Positions 29,248 to 38,867 of a DNA stretch of 38,910 bases are shown in pieces (position 1 is the stretch's first letter; the number at the start of each line of letters is the position of its first letter). A program made the translations under genes and the position numbers. The DNA comes from Polychytrium aggregatum. Lineage: Eukaryota > Chytridiomycota > Chytridiomycetes > Polychytriales. The stretch spans positions 1 through 38,910 of the forward strand of contig NW_026516458.1 of assembly GCF_025602895.1 (NCBI RefSeq), given 5' to 3'. The notes beneath the pieces were generated by a model, which worked only from the letters and a program-made list of their open reading frames with translations, was not told where the DNA came from and made no database searches.

Positions 29248-30009
29248 ATGACTGATCCAATCGTTCGACTCCCTGACCCCTTCGACGGGCAGCCCCGTTT
29301 GCTCCGCACCTTTTTGACGAAAGTCAACATCGTTATCTCCCTTAACGAAACCCGCTACCCCACCGATCGACATAGGGTCGGGCTCGTCGGTACCCTGCTT
29401 TCCGGCCCACCCGCCGATTGGTTTTCCAGCCTGGTGCAAACCGAAAACGCCGTCTTGCAAGACTTCGCTGGCTTCATCCGACAACTTGAGAGCCGTTTCG
29501 GAGACCCCCATGCCGCCATCCGAGCTGAGTCCGCCATCATGAGGCTCTACCAAGGAAGACGCCCAGTCACCAGCTATGCCTCCGAGTTCCAGCTCCTTCA
29601 AGCTTCCATCAGCTGGGATGAACGTGCTCTCATTGCACAATTTCACCGTGGGCTCAGCAGCGATGTCAAAGACATGCTAGCCATCCGCGGTGAATTGCCC
29701 GAGAGTCTCCAAGAACTCATCGAAATTGCCACTCGCCTCGATGCCCGCCTGTTCCAGAGACGCCTCGAAGAAGGATACCGCCCCCGCCGACACCAAGGAC
29801 CCCCCTCGAATCAACGACCCGAAACCCAAACCCAGGACGACCCGATGGATGTCGACGTTGCTGGCATGGCCTCCCGTGAGGTTGAGCGTCGACGCCGTAG
29901 AGCCAACAACCTTTGTTTGTATTGCGGCGAGGCCGGGCATTACGTTAAAGCATGCCCCAACCGCGAGACCCCACACTCGTCGGGAAAAGAGCAGCGCCAG
30001 AGCCTCTGA
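29248..30009 (+). CDS. gag: Gyp-E Gag structural protein
   Basis: About 253 residues from the ATG at 29248 ([14 protein letters not shown]). It is a compact capsid-like protein with a PPADWFSSL block and [13 protein letters not shown] near the capsid end. PMDVDV precedes an Arg-rich stretch (VERRRRRAN) and a canonical knuckle [14 protein letters not shown]. The stop TGA (30007-30009) lies in the loop of the frameshift hairpin. No defect is seen. Confidence 0.92.
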   Translation: MTDPIVRLPDPFDGQPRLLRTFLTKVNIVISLNETRYPTDRHRVGLVGTLLSGPPADWFSSLVQTENAVLQDFAGFIRQLESRFGDPHAAIRAESAIMRLYQGRRPVTSYASEFQLLQASISWDERALIAQFHRGLSSDVKDMLAIRGELPESLQELIEIATRLDARLFQRRLEEGYRPRRHQGPPSNQRPETQTQDDPMDVDVAGMASREVERRRRRANNLCLYCGEAGHYVKACPNRETPHSSGKEQRQSL

Positions 30010-30027
30010 GGGCCTCCGCCCTGGCGC
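29982..30027 (+). promoter_or_regulatory. Gyp-E programmed -1 frameshift signal
   Basis: Heptamer G-GGA-AAA (29982-29988) in gag frame, 5-nt spacer GAGCA, then a 7-bp stem GCGCCAG (29994-30000) with CTGGCGC (30021-30027). The 20-nt loop contains the gag stop. A -1 slip gives the pol reading [10 protein letters not shown]. Confidence 0.86.
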
Positions 30028-31443
30028 AGAACGTCTCTAGCAGCAATAAAGGTTGCCATCCAAGCAAACCTCATTCTGCCACGACCCCAAAGGCCCAATA
30101 CTCTAGAGTTTCCCCCCAGTCTCGCTCACTTCGCTCCGAATCATTATCCAGAAAGCCAGCCACCCCGCCTTCGACCACCATTCCACCCGACAAGCCAACC
30201 GCCACCGAAATACCCCAACCTGCGCCAAAGCTTGGGCCTGCGCCACTGCCGACGCCAACGCCCGCGCCTACGCCAATGCCCACGCCAATGTCTGCGCCAA
30301 CGCCAATATCGACGCCAATACCTGCGCCTAACTTAATGACTACGCTAGCAACTTTACCTGCAGCAACCCTAGTCCAAGCGCCAACGCCTTCGCACGAACA
30401 TGATCATGCACCATGCGAACCCTTTTCCGTTGTGGCTTCAACAGTTACATCGTGCTTGCCTAAATCCAGGCTGATGCTGGTCCCCATCTCGGTAACTCAA
30501 GGTTCCTTAAGCATTCAAACGACAGCTATGATCGACAGCGGCTGCTCCTCGTGCTTCGTTGACATCATATTCGCGAACCAACACAACCTCTCCATTCGGT
30601 CCAAGCCGAGACCATTGACTGCCGAAGCCATCGATGGCCGAGCCCTACCAATGATCGTAAAGGAAACGGACCCACTGATGATTCAACTTGGTGGACATGT
30701 TAGCACCTTGAAATTGGATCTTCTTCGAAGCCCACACGCCCCTATAGTACTCGGTCTCCCATGGCTAAAAAGTGTCAACCCATTCATTGATTGGGCAGCC
30801 GGGACACTCTTCACGAACAGCAAATTCACAGTTGCAGGGGCGGGCATAACGGAACTCGACTCCATCCGCGACGCATTGCCCATCAAGTACCATAGTTTCG
30901 CCGATGTTTTCCTCAAACGGAATGCCGATAAGTTACCTGTTCACCGACCATACGACTGTGCGATCGACTTAGTCCCCGCCACAACACCCCCCTTCGGACC
31001 TATATACAGCCTCTCCGTCAACGAAACTACTGCCCTGAGGCAGTATTTGGACGAAAACTTGGCTAAAGGTTTCATTCGCCCCTCACGCTCCTCAGCGGCC
31101 TCCCCAGTCTTGTTTGTTAAAAAAAAGGACAATTCACTCCGACTGTGCGTTGACTATAGGAACCTCAACAGCATCACTATTAGGAATCGCTACCCACTCC
31201 CACTCATCCAAACGTTCCTAGAAAGGCTAAGTGGGTCATGTGTGTTCTCGAAAATCGACTTGCGCGGGGCGTATAACCTTGTACGCATCCGTGCGGGAGA
31301 TGAATGGAAGACAGCGTTCAGAACACCTTTCGGCTTGTACGAATACTTAGTGATACCTTTCGGCCTTACAAATGCTCCGGCTGTTTTCCAGCTGTTCCTC
31401 AACGACATTTTCCGAGATATCCAGGAAATCTTCTTTGTCGTTT
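29982..31443 (+). CDS. pol: Gyp-E Pol, N-terminal part: protease and start of reverse transcriptase
   Basis: Entered by -1 frameshift at 29982. A Pro/Thr-rich, low-complexity linker of P-x-P-T repeats (about 30225-30340) precedes the protease, which has a canonical DSG (30534-30542) and the matching IVLGLPWL. Reverse transcriptase blocks follow ([55 protein letters not shown]). The reading stops at 31443, after FFVV and just before the expected YLDD, because Gyp-F has inserted. CGTTT (31439-31443) is the presumed left target duplication. No other damage is visible. Confidence 0.92.
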
Positions 31444-31828
31444 TGTGATGATCATGCACGTTAGGAACACGTGTGGACTGCTGCGCGTGATGCACCGTGA
31501 GTCATGTTTGTTGGTCTTGGCGTGTATTCCCTGATTGGCTGGCGCCGATGACTCTTACTTCGCCTCCGACTGCGCTGTGCTTCGCCCCTCTCGCTGGATG
31601 CTCCGCCTCCCTCGCACCCCCATCTCGTCCCTCGTTTGTCGCTCCACCCTTCTCGCCCACTTTCGCCCTTCGGTTTCCCTCTTGGCTATAAAGCCCCTCC
31701 TTTCTTGCACCCATTTTGTATCTTCAGTTCGAACAACACTTGTTGTTATCTGATAAGTCGTAATATAGCTTATCGTTGTTCGCCAAGCACCTGGTCGTCC
31801 AGTGTCGTTGCTTGTCGTGGTCCTCACA
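31444..31828 (+). repeat. Gyp-F 5' LTR, 385 bp
   Basis: TGTGA...TCACA ends. TATAAA starts at 31687. AGTTCGAACAA (31726-31736), 39 bases later, complements the primer site. I see no AATAAA. Pyrimidine-rich blocks are shared with F-prime. Confidence 0.85.
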
Positions 31829-31830
31829 TA

Positions 31831-31841
31831 TTGTTCGAACT
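31831..31841 (+). other. Gyp-F primer binding site, self-priming type
   Basis: TTGTTCGAACT, two bases after the LTR, is the exact complement of AGTTCGAACAA in the LTR (31726-31736). The remaining leader to 31948 is pyrimidine-rich with no other feature seen. Confidence 0.77.
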
Positions 31842-31948
31842 CCCTCTCTCTGTCTGACCACCTGCTTGGCTGAGGCTTCGTTGCTGCCCTCATCCTTCTA
31901 TTCTCTGTTGTCTTCCCTGCACCCTCGCTCCCCACTTTCAAAGCCCAC

Positions 31949-32932
31949 ATGGACCAACTCCAGGCCCAAATCGTTGCCCTCCAGGAGGAACTGGTTCTCC
32001 TCCGGACCACACATTCTTCCGCCGCCCCACAGCTCCCGCACATGCCGACCCCGGACAAGTTCGACGGCACCAGGTCAAAGTTCCGCCCCTTCGTCAACCA
32101 GTGCCGCCTGCTCATGATGCTCCAGGCATCCAGGTTCCCGTCCGAGCAAGTCAAGGTGGGTTACGTGTTGAGTTTGCTCACTGGTCCGGCCCTCAAGTGG
32201 GCGACTCCCTTGATCGAGTCGAACGATCAAATCCTGCACTCGTTCGACTCGTTCATGGAACGGTTCCGCCAAGCGTTTGACGATCCCGACCGCACCCATA
32301 CTGCCGAGCTGCTCCTTTCCTCCATGGCACAGGACAACCGCTCGTGCATGGACTACGCCTCAGAGTTCCTCCGCGTTGCCGCCGACCTTCCCTGGAACGA
32401 CGAAGCCAAGATCTCCGCCTTCCGCCGTGGCCTGTCGAGGGAGATCAAGCAGCGCCTCTCCTTCATCGACCCTCTCCCTCTCCGCTTGGTCCCGTTCGTC
32501 GAGCGTTGCCTCAAGATCGATGCACGTATTATCGAGCTCAACAACGAGCTCCGAAACACCGGCCCTGTTTCCTTCGGCACCCAGGCCTTCAACTCCCAAC
32601 CTCCGTCCTTCCAGCCGCCCGCCCAGGAGCCTCCGGTTCTCTACTCCGAGCCGATGCAGATCGACGCCGCCGTCGTCAGCCGCCTGACCCCCGAGGAGAA
32701 GAACCGTCGTTTCCAGGAGCGCCTCTGCTTCCGCTGTGGCAAGCCCGGCCACGTCGCCAAGTCCTGCCCCCTCAAGTCCGGCTCCCGTGCTCCCGCCTCT
32801 GGTTCTCGCTTCCCCGGCTCCCGTCCTCAGGCTCCCGGCTCCCGTCCCCGTTCGAAGGTTGTCCGAACCATCGTCTACGATGATGGTGAGGAGGAACACT
32901 TCGAGTCGGGAAACGACCAGGCCCAGATCTAA
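31949..32932 (+). CDS. gag: Gyp-F Gag structural protein
   Basis: 327 residues from the ATG at 31949. A short N-terminal coiled coil (LQAQIVALQEELVLLR) is followed by a capsid-like domain, QPPSFQPPAQEPP, PMQIDA and a canonical knuckle CFRCGKPGHVAKSC. A Gly/Ser/Arg/Pro repeat tail (GSRAPASGSRFPGSRPQAPG) likely binds RNA. The acidic C-terminus (DDGEEEHFESGN) overlaps the slippery site. The stop TAA (32930-32932) is in the first arm of the hairpin. Confidence 0.91.
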   Translation: MDQLQAQIVALQEELVLLRTTHSSAAPQLPHMPTPDKFDGTRSKFRPFVNQCRLLMMLQASRFPSEQVKVGYVLSLLTGPALKWATPLIESNDQILHSFDSFMERFRQAFDDPDRTHTAELLLSSMAQDNRSCMDYASEFLRVAADLPWNDEAKISAFRRGLSREIKQRLSFIDPLPLRLVPFVERCLKIDARIIELNNELRNTGPVSFGTQAFNSQPPSFQPPAQEPPVLYSEPMQIDAAVVSRLTPEEKNRRFQERLCFRCGKPGHVAKSCPLKSGSRAPASGSRFPGSRPQAPGSRPRSKVVRTIVYDDGEEEHFESGNDQAQI

Positions 32933-32950
32933 GTGGAGGCTTAGATCTGG
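32908..32950 (+). promoter_or_regulatory. Gyp-F programmed -1 frameshift signal
   Basis: Heptamer G-GGA-AAC (32908-32914) in gag frame, 8-nt spacer, then a perfect 11-bp stem CCAGATCTAAG (32923-32933) with CTTAGATCTGG (32940-32950) around a 6-nt loop. The gag TAA is within the first arm. Confidence 0.85.
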
Positions 32951-33144
32951 AGCCTTCTCCCCTTCCTCCAGAAGCAAGCGTCGATGGTAAGGACATGAGG
33001 TAAGTGTCGAGCGCATGGCTATGTGTGGAATGATCAATGTAGTCGGTGGTGGATCGCACTCTGTCAAACCCGCCTCTTCTAAGGGCACATCTGGCTCCCA
33101 GATGTCTTTGACAGAGCTCCCGATCTCCACACCACCTGCGAACT
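32951..33144 (+). pseudogene. pol: Gyp-F start of Pol, broken
   Basis: After the expected -1 shift the pol frame meets a TAA at 33001-33003. The frame one base earlier (from 33000) is then open to the Gyp-D3 junction, so an indel near 32990-33003 is likely. No protease motif is reached before 33145. A GTAAGT at 33000-33005 resembles a splice donor, but nothing else supports an intron. What can be read is too short to assign a domain. Confidence 0.5.
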
Positions 33145-33610
33145 TGTCACAGATCCCTCTGCCCGCCTAGCTGCACCGTCGCACTTGTGTCACTGTTTGC
33201 GTCGCACACTTTCTATTTCCTTTGTCCTGTGACGCCTTTCCTTTTTCCTTGCTCTCATGTTGCACACGCCGCTCTGTGTTCCCTGCATTTGTCATCGACC
33301 ATGCATTAGTCAGACGCCGTGTCACCCGCATTTGTCAGCCACCGAGCATTTGTCAGATTTTCACGTTTCTCCGGTTAGCCGCTGCTGCCTGGCTGCTGTC
33401 CCGCCGCCTCCGCTGCTTCGCCCCCGCTGCGGCAGGCTTCGCCTCCGGGACCGCCAGACAGATAAATAGCCCGCCTTCGCCCGCTCATGTTTCTGGTCAT
33501 CACCTTCGACCCCAGACACACTTGACTCAAGATCCTAGCCTCGCTAAGATCAATAAAACATATTCTATATTCTTCTTCTTTTGACTTCCTCTTGATCCCG
33601 TGATCTGACA
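33145..33610 (+). repeat. Gyp-D3 5' LTR, 466 bp
   Basis: TGTCA...TGACA, with GATAAATA and AATAAAA. It has AGATTTTCACGTTT where other D LTRs have AGACTTTCACATGTTT (one substitution and a 2-bp deletion). The primer site TGGTAGCATCGG follows directly and the last A is the first base of the gag ATG. Confidence 0.95.
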
Positions 33611-34668
33611 TGGTAGCATCGGACGATCCCGCCGTCAATGCCTGTCTCCAGGCCCTTGAACAACTCTCGCTCGAGGACCGCGCCCTGGTCCTCTCCGCCC
33701 TGACCGCCCAGCCGAATCTCCCCACGGTCCCTCCCGGTTTCAAGCGTCCCAAGATCCCGCTCCCCGACGCCTTCACTGGCGAGCGTAAGGCTGCTGTCGT
33801 TGACGAGTTTGTCTTCTCAATGACCGAGTACATTGCCTTTCACAGTCTCGATGACGCCACCGCTGTCGCCACCGTCGCCATGAACCTCAAGGGCAAGGCC
33901 AAGACCTGGTGGCGCCTCTGGTCCCAGGGCAAGCAACTCGACAACCTGACCCCGGCCGCCGTCCTGTCCCTCGTCCGCGACACCTTCCTTCCGTCCACCT
34001 CGCTGCGCACCACCGAGGATGAGTTCGAAGCACTGCGCCACACCGGCTCCGTCGAGCAGTTCAACTCTCGCTTCCGCGATCTCCTCCTCGAGCTGCCCCA
34101 CTTCAGCAACAACCGCCAGAACCTGCAGCGCTACCTCACCAAGCTCAAGCACAGGGTGCGCATCGAAGTCGAATGGAAGCTTGACTCCAACACAGCCACC
34201 CTCGAAGATGCCATGGCCCTCGCCGAGCGATACGAGTCCATCATGGGTCAATCGCAACCCCTGATGCAGCAGCCCGCTCGCACTCCGTTCCGTGACCAAC
34301 CCTTCCGCGAGCTCCCGTTCCAGCGTCCTCCTCTCTTCCGCGCTCCACCTGGCCAGCCGCAGTTCCGCCCCATGGTCCGTCCTCCTCGTCCCGCCTTCCA
34401 GCCAACCCAGCCTCCCGCACGTGACCCCAACGCCATGGACCTCGACAACGTCGACATGCGCCCGATCAAGAAGCTCACCGACCGCGAGAAGGAGTACCTC
34501 CGCCGTAACGGAGGCTGCTTCCGCTGCCGCAAGTTCGGCCACATCGCCTCGCAGTGTCCCTTGAACCAGCCCCGCATCAACGCCATCGTCGAGACCGCCG
34601 ACCAGGCCACCTTCTACGAAGATCAGGGAAACGACGAGGCGGCAACCCCTGGATCCTACGACCTCTGA
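33610..34668 (+). CDS. gag: Gyp-D3 Gag structural protein
   Basis: 352 residues, same start arrangement as D1 and D2 (A from the LTR, TG from the primer site). The translation matches D2 throughout, including RTPFRDQPFRELPFQ and the knuckle CFRCRKFGHIASQC. It is open and undamaged. The TGA stop (34666-34668) lies in the hairpin loop. Confidence 0.94.
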   Translation: MVASDDPAVNACLQALEQLSLEDRALVLSALTAQPNLPTVPPGFKRPKIPLPDAFTGERKAAVVDEFVFSMTEYIAFHSLDDATAVATVAMNLKGKAKTWWRLWSQGKQLDNLTPAAVLSLVRDTFLPSTSLRTTEDEFEALRHTGSVEQFNSRFRDLLLELPHFSNNRQNLQRYLTKLKHRVRIEVEWKLDSNTATLEDAMALAERYESIMGQSQPLMQQPARTPFRDQPFRELPFQRPPLFRAPPGQPQFRPMVRPPRPAFQPTQPPARDPNAMDLDNVDMRPIKKLTDREKEYLRRNGGCFRCRKFGHIASQCPLNQPRINAIVETADQATFYEDQGNDEAATPGSYDL

Positions 34669-37600
34669 AGGACCCGGCGAGTTGCCGCCATCCGACTCCG
34701 ACCCCCGACGCTGACATATTGACTCTCGCCACCGGACCCCACCTGATCAACTCTCTCATCGACGAACCCCACCGCATTGCCGCCAACCACGGCAAGGGAC
34801 TGCTTGTGATCGACGCCACCCTCAACGGCTCCCCGATCACCGTCCTCATCGACCCTGGTGCGACCAACTCGCACATCTCCGAGACCCTCGCCTCGACCCT
34901 CGACCTTCGAACCAAGACCACCGCCAACGCCGTCACGATGCCCAACGGCAAGTCCTTCCCGTCCTCCGTCACCGATCCCGTCGACCTCACCATCCACGAC
35001 TACCACGCCCGCATCAACCTCTTCACCGCGCCACTCACCTGGGACGTCATCCTCGGCAAGAACTGGCTCGACCAGACCAACCCCGAGATCGACTGGCCCT
35101 CCAACCGAATCAAGTTCTCGATCGACGGGAAGCACCACACTTGGACGGCATCGCGACCCGACTCCGGAATGCCACTCACGACCCTCGAACTCCGATCCCA
35201 GTACCACATGTCGACCCAGCAGATCAACGCACTCGCTTCGACTCCCGGCGCCGTGTATGTTTGTGCTCTGAGCAGTGACTTGAATACAGTTGCTGTTGAA
35301 CCCTACGACCCCGTTGCCCAACTCGCCCGTGTCCTCGAACCACTGACCCCCGAACACCGATCCATCATCGCAAAGTACCGCGATGCCTTCAACGAACTCA
35401 AGGAACTCCCGCCTCACCGACCCGGCATCGACATGAACATCCGACTCGACGACTCTGCCAAGCCAACTTGGTCGTCGCTCTACCAAATGTCGGCCGAAGA
35501 ACTCGCTCGACTCAAAGACGAACTCGACCGATTGCTCCGAATCGGCCACATCCGCAAGTCCGTCTCGCCCTTCGGCGCACCGATCTTCTGGGTCAAGCAG
35601 GGCGACAAGTTCCGACTCGTCTTTGACTTCCGCGCCCTCAACAAGATCACCGTCAAGGACCGCACCGCGCTGCCCAACATGCGCGAGATCATCGACCGCC
35701 TGTCCAAGTGCCGTGTCTTCTCCAAGCTCGACTTGCAACGCGGATTCCACCAGATCCGCATTGCCGACGCCGACACCCCCAAGACGGCCTTCAGGACCAA
35801 GTACGGCCACTTTGAGTGGCTTGTGATGCCCTTCGGCCTCGCCAACAGTCCCTCGGTTTTCCAAGCCGCGATGAACGACATCTTCCGCGAGTACATCGAC
35901 GATTTTGTGTTCGTCTACATCGACGACATCCTGATCGCATCCGAGGACGAGGACCAGCACATCCGCCACATCGAACTGGTCCTCGACAAGATCCACCGAC
36001 ACGGCTTCAAGATCCGACCCGAGAAGTGTTCGTTCTTCAACTCGACCGTCACCTATCTCGGCTTCATCATCGGCGAAGGACGCATCCAAGTGCATCCCTC
36101 GCGCATCGACGCCATCAAGAACTACCCGCGACCAACGACCGAACACGAACTCCGCAGCTTCCTCGGCTTGACCAACACCATCATGAGCTTTGTCCCTGGC
36201 TACGCTGCCCTCGCCGGTCCGCTCTCGACGCTGATCACCACCCGCTCTGCCAACTCGACCAAGTCCGTCGTCTGGGACGACAACGCCATCGCCGCCTTCG
36301 AGCAGCTCAAGTTGCTCTCGCCTCAGTCGCTGCACATGGTCAACCCGGACAAAGACATTCACCTCTTCACCGAACTGGTCCGAGTCAAGCGCATCGATTG
36401 GTGGATGGATCGGGCCAGGACATGGACGGATCCGGCACAGTGCGCCCCATCGCCTTCAACTCGCAGAAACTGCACGGATCCGAGCTCAACTACTCGCCCT
36501 ACAACGGCGAGCTGCTGTCGATCACCCGCCACCTCGACAAGTTCAAGAACTACCTCGTCGGCCGCAAAGTCTTCCTCCACACCGACCAGAAGGCGCTCAA
36601 GCACATCCTCGACTCCAAGACCCTCAACAAGCGCCAACAGCGAGCCATCGACACGATGCTGGACTTTGACCTCAAGATCCAGTGGATCCCCGGCTCGTGG
36701 AACAAGGTCGCCGACGTGCTCTCGCGCACACCGACAGCCATCTCCAAGGCCGTCCAAGTCTCGATCATCAACGCGATTGTCAACCTCGGACCCTCGCCCG
36801 ACGATCTCTTGGACACCATCCGCACTCAGTACAGCTCCGACCCGATCCTGTCAGCACTGATCTCGGCCCTCCGCGACAACTCGACCGACGGACTCAAGCC
36901 GTGGATGAAGGCACAGCTGCACCGCTTCTCACTTCGACACGGGATTCTCTACTTCGACTCGACCCGCATCTGCATCCCCGGCAAGGACCTCCGCATCTCG
37001 ATCATCAAGGACCACCACGACTCTGTCTGTGCAGCTCACCCCGGCACCAACACGCTCTACAAGGCCATCTCGACACACTACTACTGGCCCGCCATGTCCA
37101 AGGACATTGCCGAGTGGGTCTCGCACTGCGACATCTGCCAGCGAGCCAAGATCCGACGACAACAAGCATACGGCCACTTCTCTCGGATCCCTGTGGCCAC
37201 CCGCAAGATGGACACTGTCGCCCTCGACTTCATCCTCGGACTCCCGCCTGTCACGGACTCACTCTCGGGCCGCACCTTCAACTCGATCACGATCTTTGTC
37301 GACTCCCTCACCAAGTACGTCGTCCTGGTTCCTGGCAACAAGACCGACTCGGCCGAAGACGTCGCCCGCCAGTACTTCCGCGATGTCTTTGTGCACTTTG
37401 GACTCGCCGGCACTTTCATCTCGGATCACGACACACGCTTCCGGTCGGCCTTCTGGACAGGACTTAACGCTCTGCTCAAGACCGAACTCCGGATCGCCTT
37501 TGCCCACCACCACGAGGCCGCCGGACAAGTCGAACGCTTTGTGGCAACCGTCGCCGAGGCCATCCGCTGTTCGACTCTGGCCCTCGGCTCCCGCTGGATC

Positions 37601-38365
37601 GATCAAGTGCCGTACATCCAGTTCGCGCTCAACTCACACAACTCAGCATCGACTGGACATTCGCCCTTCTTCCTGATGCACGGTCAGCATCCTCGCACTC
37701 CTGCCAACACCGACATCATCGCCGAGTCCAACCCCGCAGCACAGTCGATCGAGGAGATGCAAGCGACTCTGGACTTGGTCTCGGACAACATCGGCAAGGC
37801 CCAGGACCGGGCCCTGTACTACGCCAACCGACATCGACGCGATATCAGCTACGACATTGGCGACCAATTCCTGATCGACACGACCGCGTATCACTTCAGC
37901 ACGGACGACGTCACACCCTCCAAGATGCGGATGCCGTACTTGGGACCCTTCAAGATCGTCGAGAAGATCGGGACGACTGGATATCGACTTCGACTCCCGA
38001 GGACCCTCCGATTCACAACCGAACTCCCAGCTTCCGCCCTCGTCCCGTACAACACACCATCGACTGAACAACTTGTGTTTGACGAACCCGGACCCAACCA
38101 CAACGACGAATCAGTGTTCGAAGCGATCATTGGACACAGGATCAACCGACGACGTCGACTTCCTGGATATCGACACGAGTTCCTGCTCCGCTGGCAGGGA
38201 TACGACCCATCTTACGACTCGTGGGCACCACTCGCCGAACTCTTGGATGGAGGACGCGCAGACATCCACGACTTCCTCAGCCGCAACCGCAACCTTCCGG
38301 AAATGGACACACTGATCGACCTTTGCCAAGCACAAGTGCAACGCAACTCGGGATCGAAAAATTGA
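34554..38365 (+). pseudogene. pol: Gyp-D3 Pol polyprotein, broken in RNase H
   Basis: Protease (D-P-G) and reverse transcriptase (YIDD) are intact, and the frame follows D2 up to codon 607. There CACCGAACTGG replaces CACCAACTGG, one extra base (36372). A second extra G occurs in CGGGCC (36412-36414). The pol frame is lost; the first reading ends out of frame at 36860, while the correct downstream sequence (RNase H remainder, integrase, chromodomain) is open in another frame to the TGA at 38365. The break hits the RNase H catalytic codon that is Asn in D2. The insertions could be true mutations or assembly errors. Confidence 0.93.
34626..34689 (+). promoter_or_regulatory. Gyp-D3 programmed -1 frameshift signal
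   Basis: G-GGA-AAC (34626-34632), 5-nt spacer, stem GGCGGCAAC (34638-34646) with GTTGCCGCC (34681-34689). Same as D2. Confidence 0.88.
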
Positions 38366-38399
38366 TGGTTTGACTTGAGCACAATTTTTCTGGGGGGGA

Positions 38400-38867
38400 T
38401 GTCACAGATCCCTCTGCCCGCCTAGCTGCACCGTCGCACTTGTGTCACTGTTTGCGTTGCAGACTTTCTATTTCCTTTGTCCTGTGACGCCTTTCCTTTT
38501 TCCTTGCTCTCATGTTGCACACGCCGCTCTGTGTTCCCTGCATTTGTCATCGACCATGCATTAGTCAGACGCCGTGTCACCCGCATTTGTCAGCCACCGA
38601 GCATTTGTCAGACTTTCACATGTTTCTCCGGTTAGCCGCTGCTGCCTGGCTGCTGTCCCGCCGCCTCCGCTGCTTCGCTCCCACTGCGGCAGGCTTTGCC
38701 TCCGGGACCGCCAGACAGATAAATAGCCCGCCTTCGCCCGCTCATGTTTCTGGTCATCACCTTCGACCCCAGACACACTTGACTCAAGATCCTAGCCTCG
38801 CTAAGATCAATAAAACATATTCTATATTCTTCTTCTTTTGACTTCCTCTTGATCCCGTGATCTGACA
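38400..38867 (+). repeat. LTR shared by Gyp-D3 (3' LTR) and Gyp-D4 (5' LTR), 468 bp
   Basis: Preceded by the D3 polypurine tract (GGGGGGGA) and followed directly by TGGTAGCATCGG and a gag ATG. It differs from the D3 5' LTR at about six positions plus the 2-bp indel. T at 38458 and G at 38462 match the D2 3' LTR. Confidence 0.93.

Larger units (their letters stand above)
28911..31443 (+). mobile_element. Gyp-E: Ty3/Gypsy element, 5' half, cut by Gyp-F
   Basis: Consists of a 304-bp 5' LTR, primer site, gag, frameshift signal and pol through the reverse transcriptase fingers and palm. It is interrupted at 31444 just before the catalytic YxDD. The rest must lie right of Gyp-F, off-window. Its gag start is closely related to the E2 fragment at 12285. 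Confidence 0.92.
31444..33144 (+). mobile_element. Gyp-F: Ty3/Gypsy element, 5' part, cut by Gyp-D3
   Basis: Comprises a 5' LTR, primer site, gag and about 210 bases after gag. Gyp-D3 enters at 33145 with GAACT (33140-33144) as the presumed left target duplication. Pol domains, if present, lie beyond D3, off-window. The LTR is related to F-prime at 5316-5723. Confidence 0.88.
33145..38867 (+). mobile_element. Gyp-D3: Ty3/Gypsy element, frameshifted, sharing its right LTR with D4
   Basis: LTRs at 33145-33610 (466 bp) and 38400-38867 (468 bp). It is closest to D2 in gag and pol but lacks D2's 25-bp LTR duplication. The right LTR is followed not by GAACT but by another primer site and gag start. 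Pol has two single-base insertions. Confidence 0.95.

Noticed and set aside
31829..31845. TTCGAACTCC after the Gyp-F LTR as a tRNA T-loop (half-tRNA) primer site
   Set aside because: An exact 11-nt complement exists in its own LTR at the conserved distance, which explains the site better.
33000..33005. GTAAGT as an intron donor in Gyp-F
   Set aside because: No branch site or acceptor can be seen before D3, and an indel explains the frame change.
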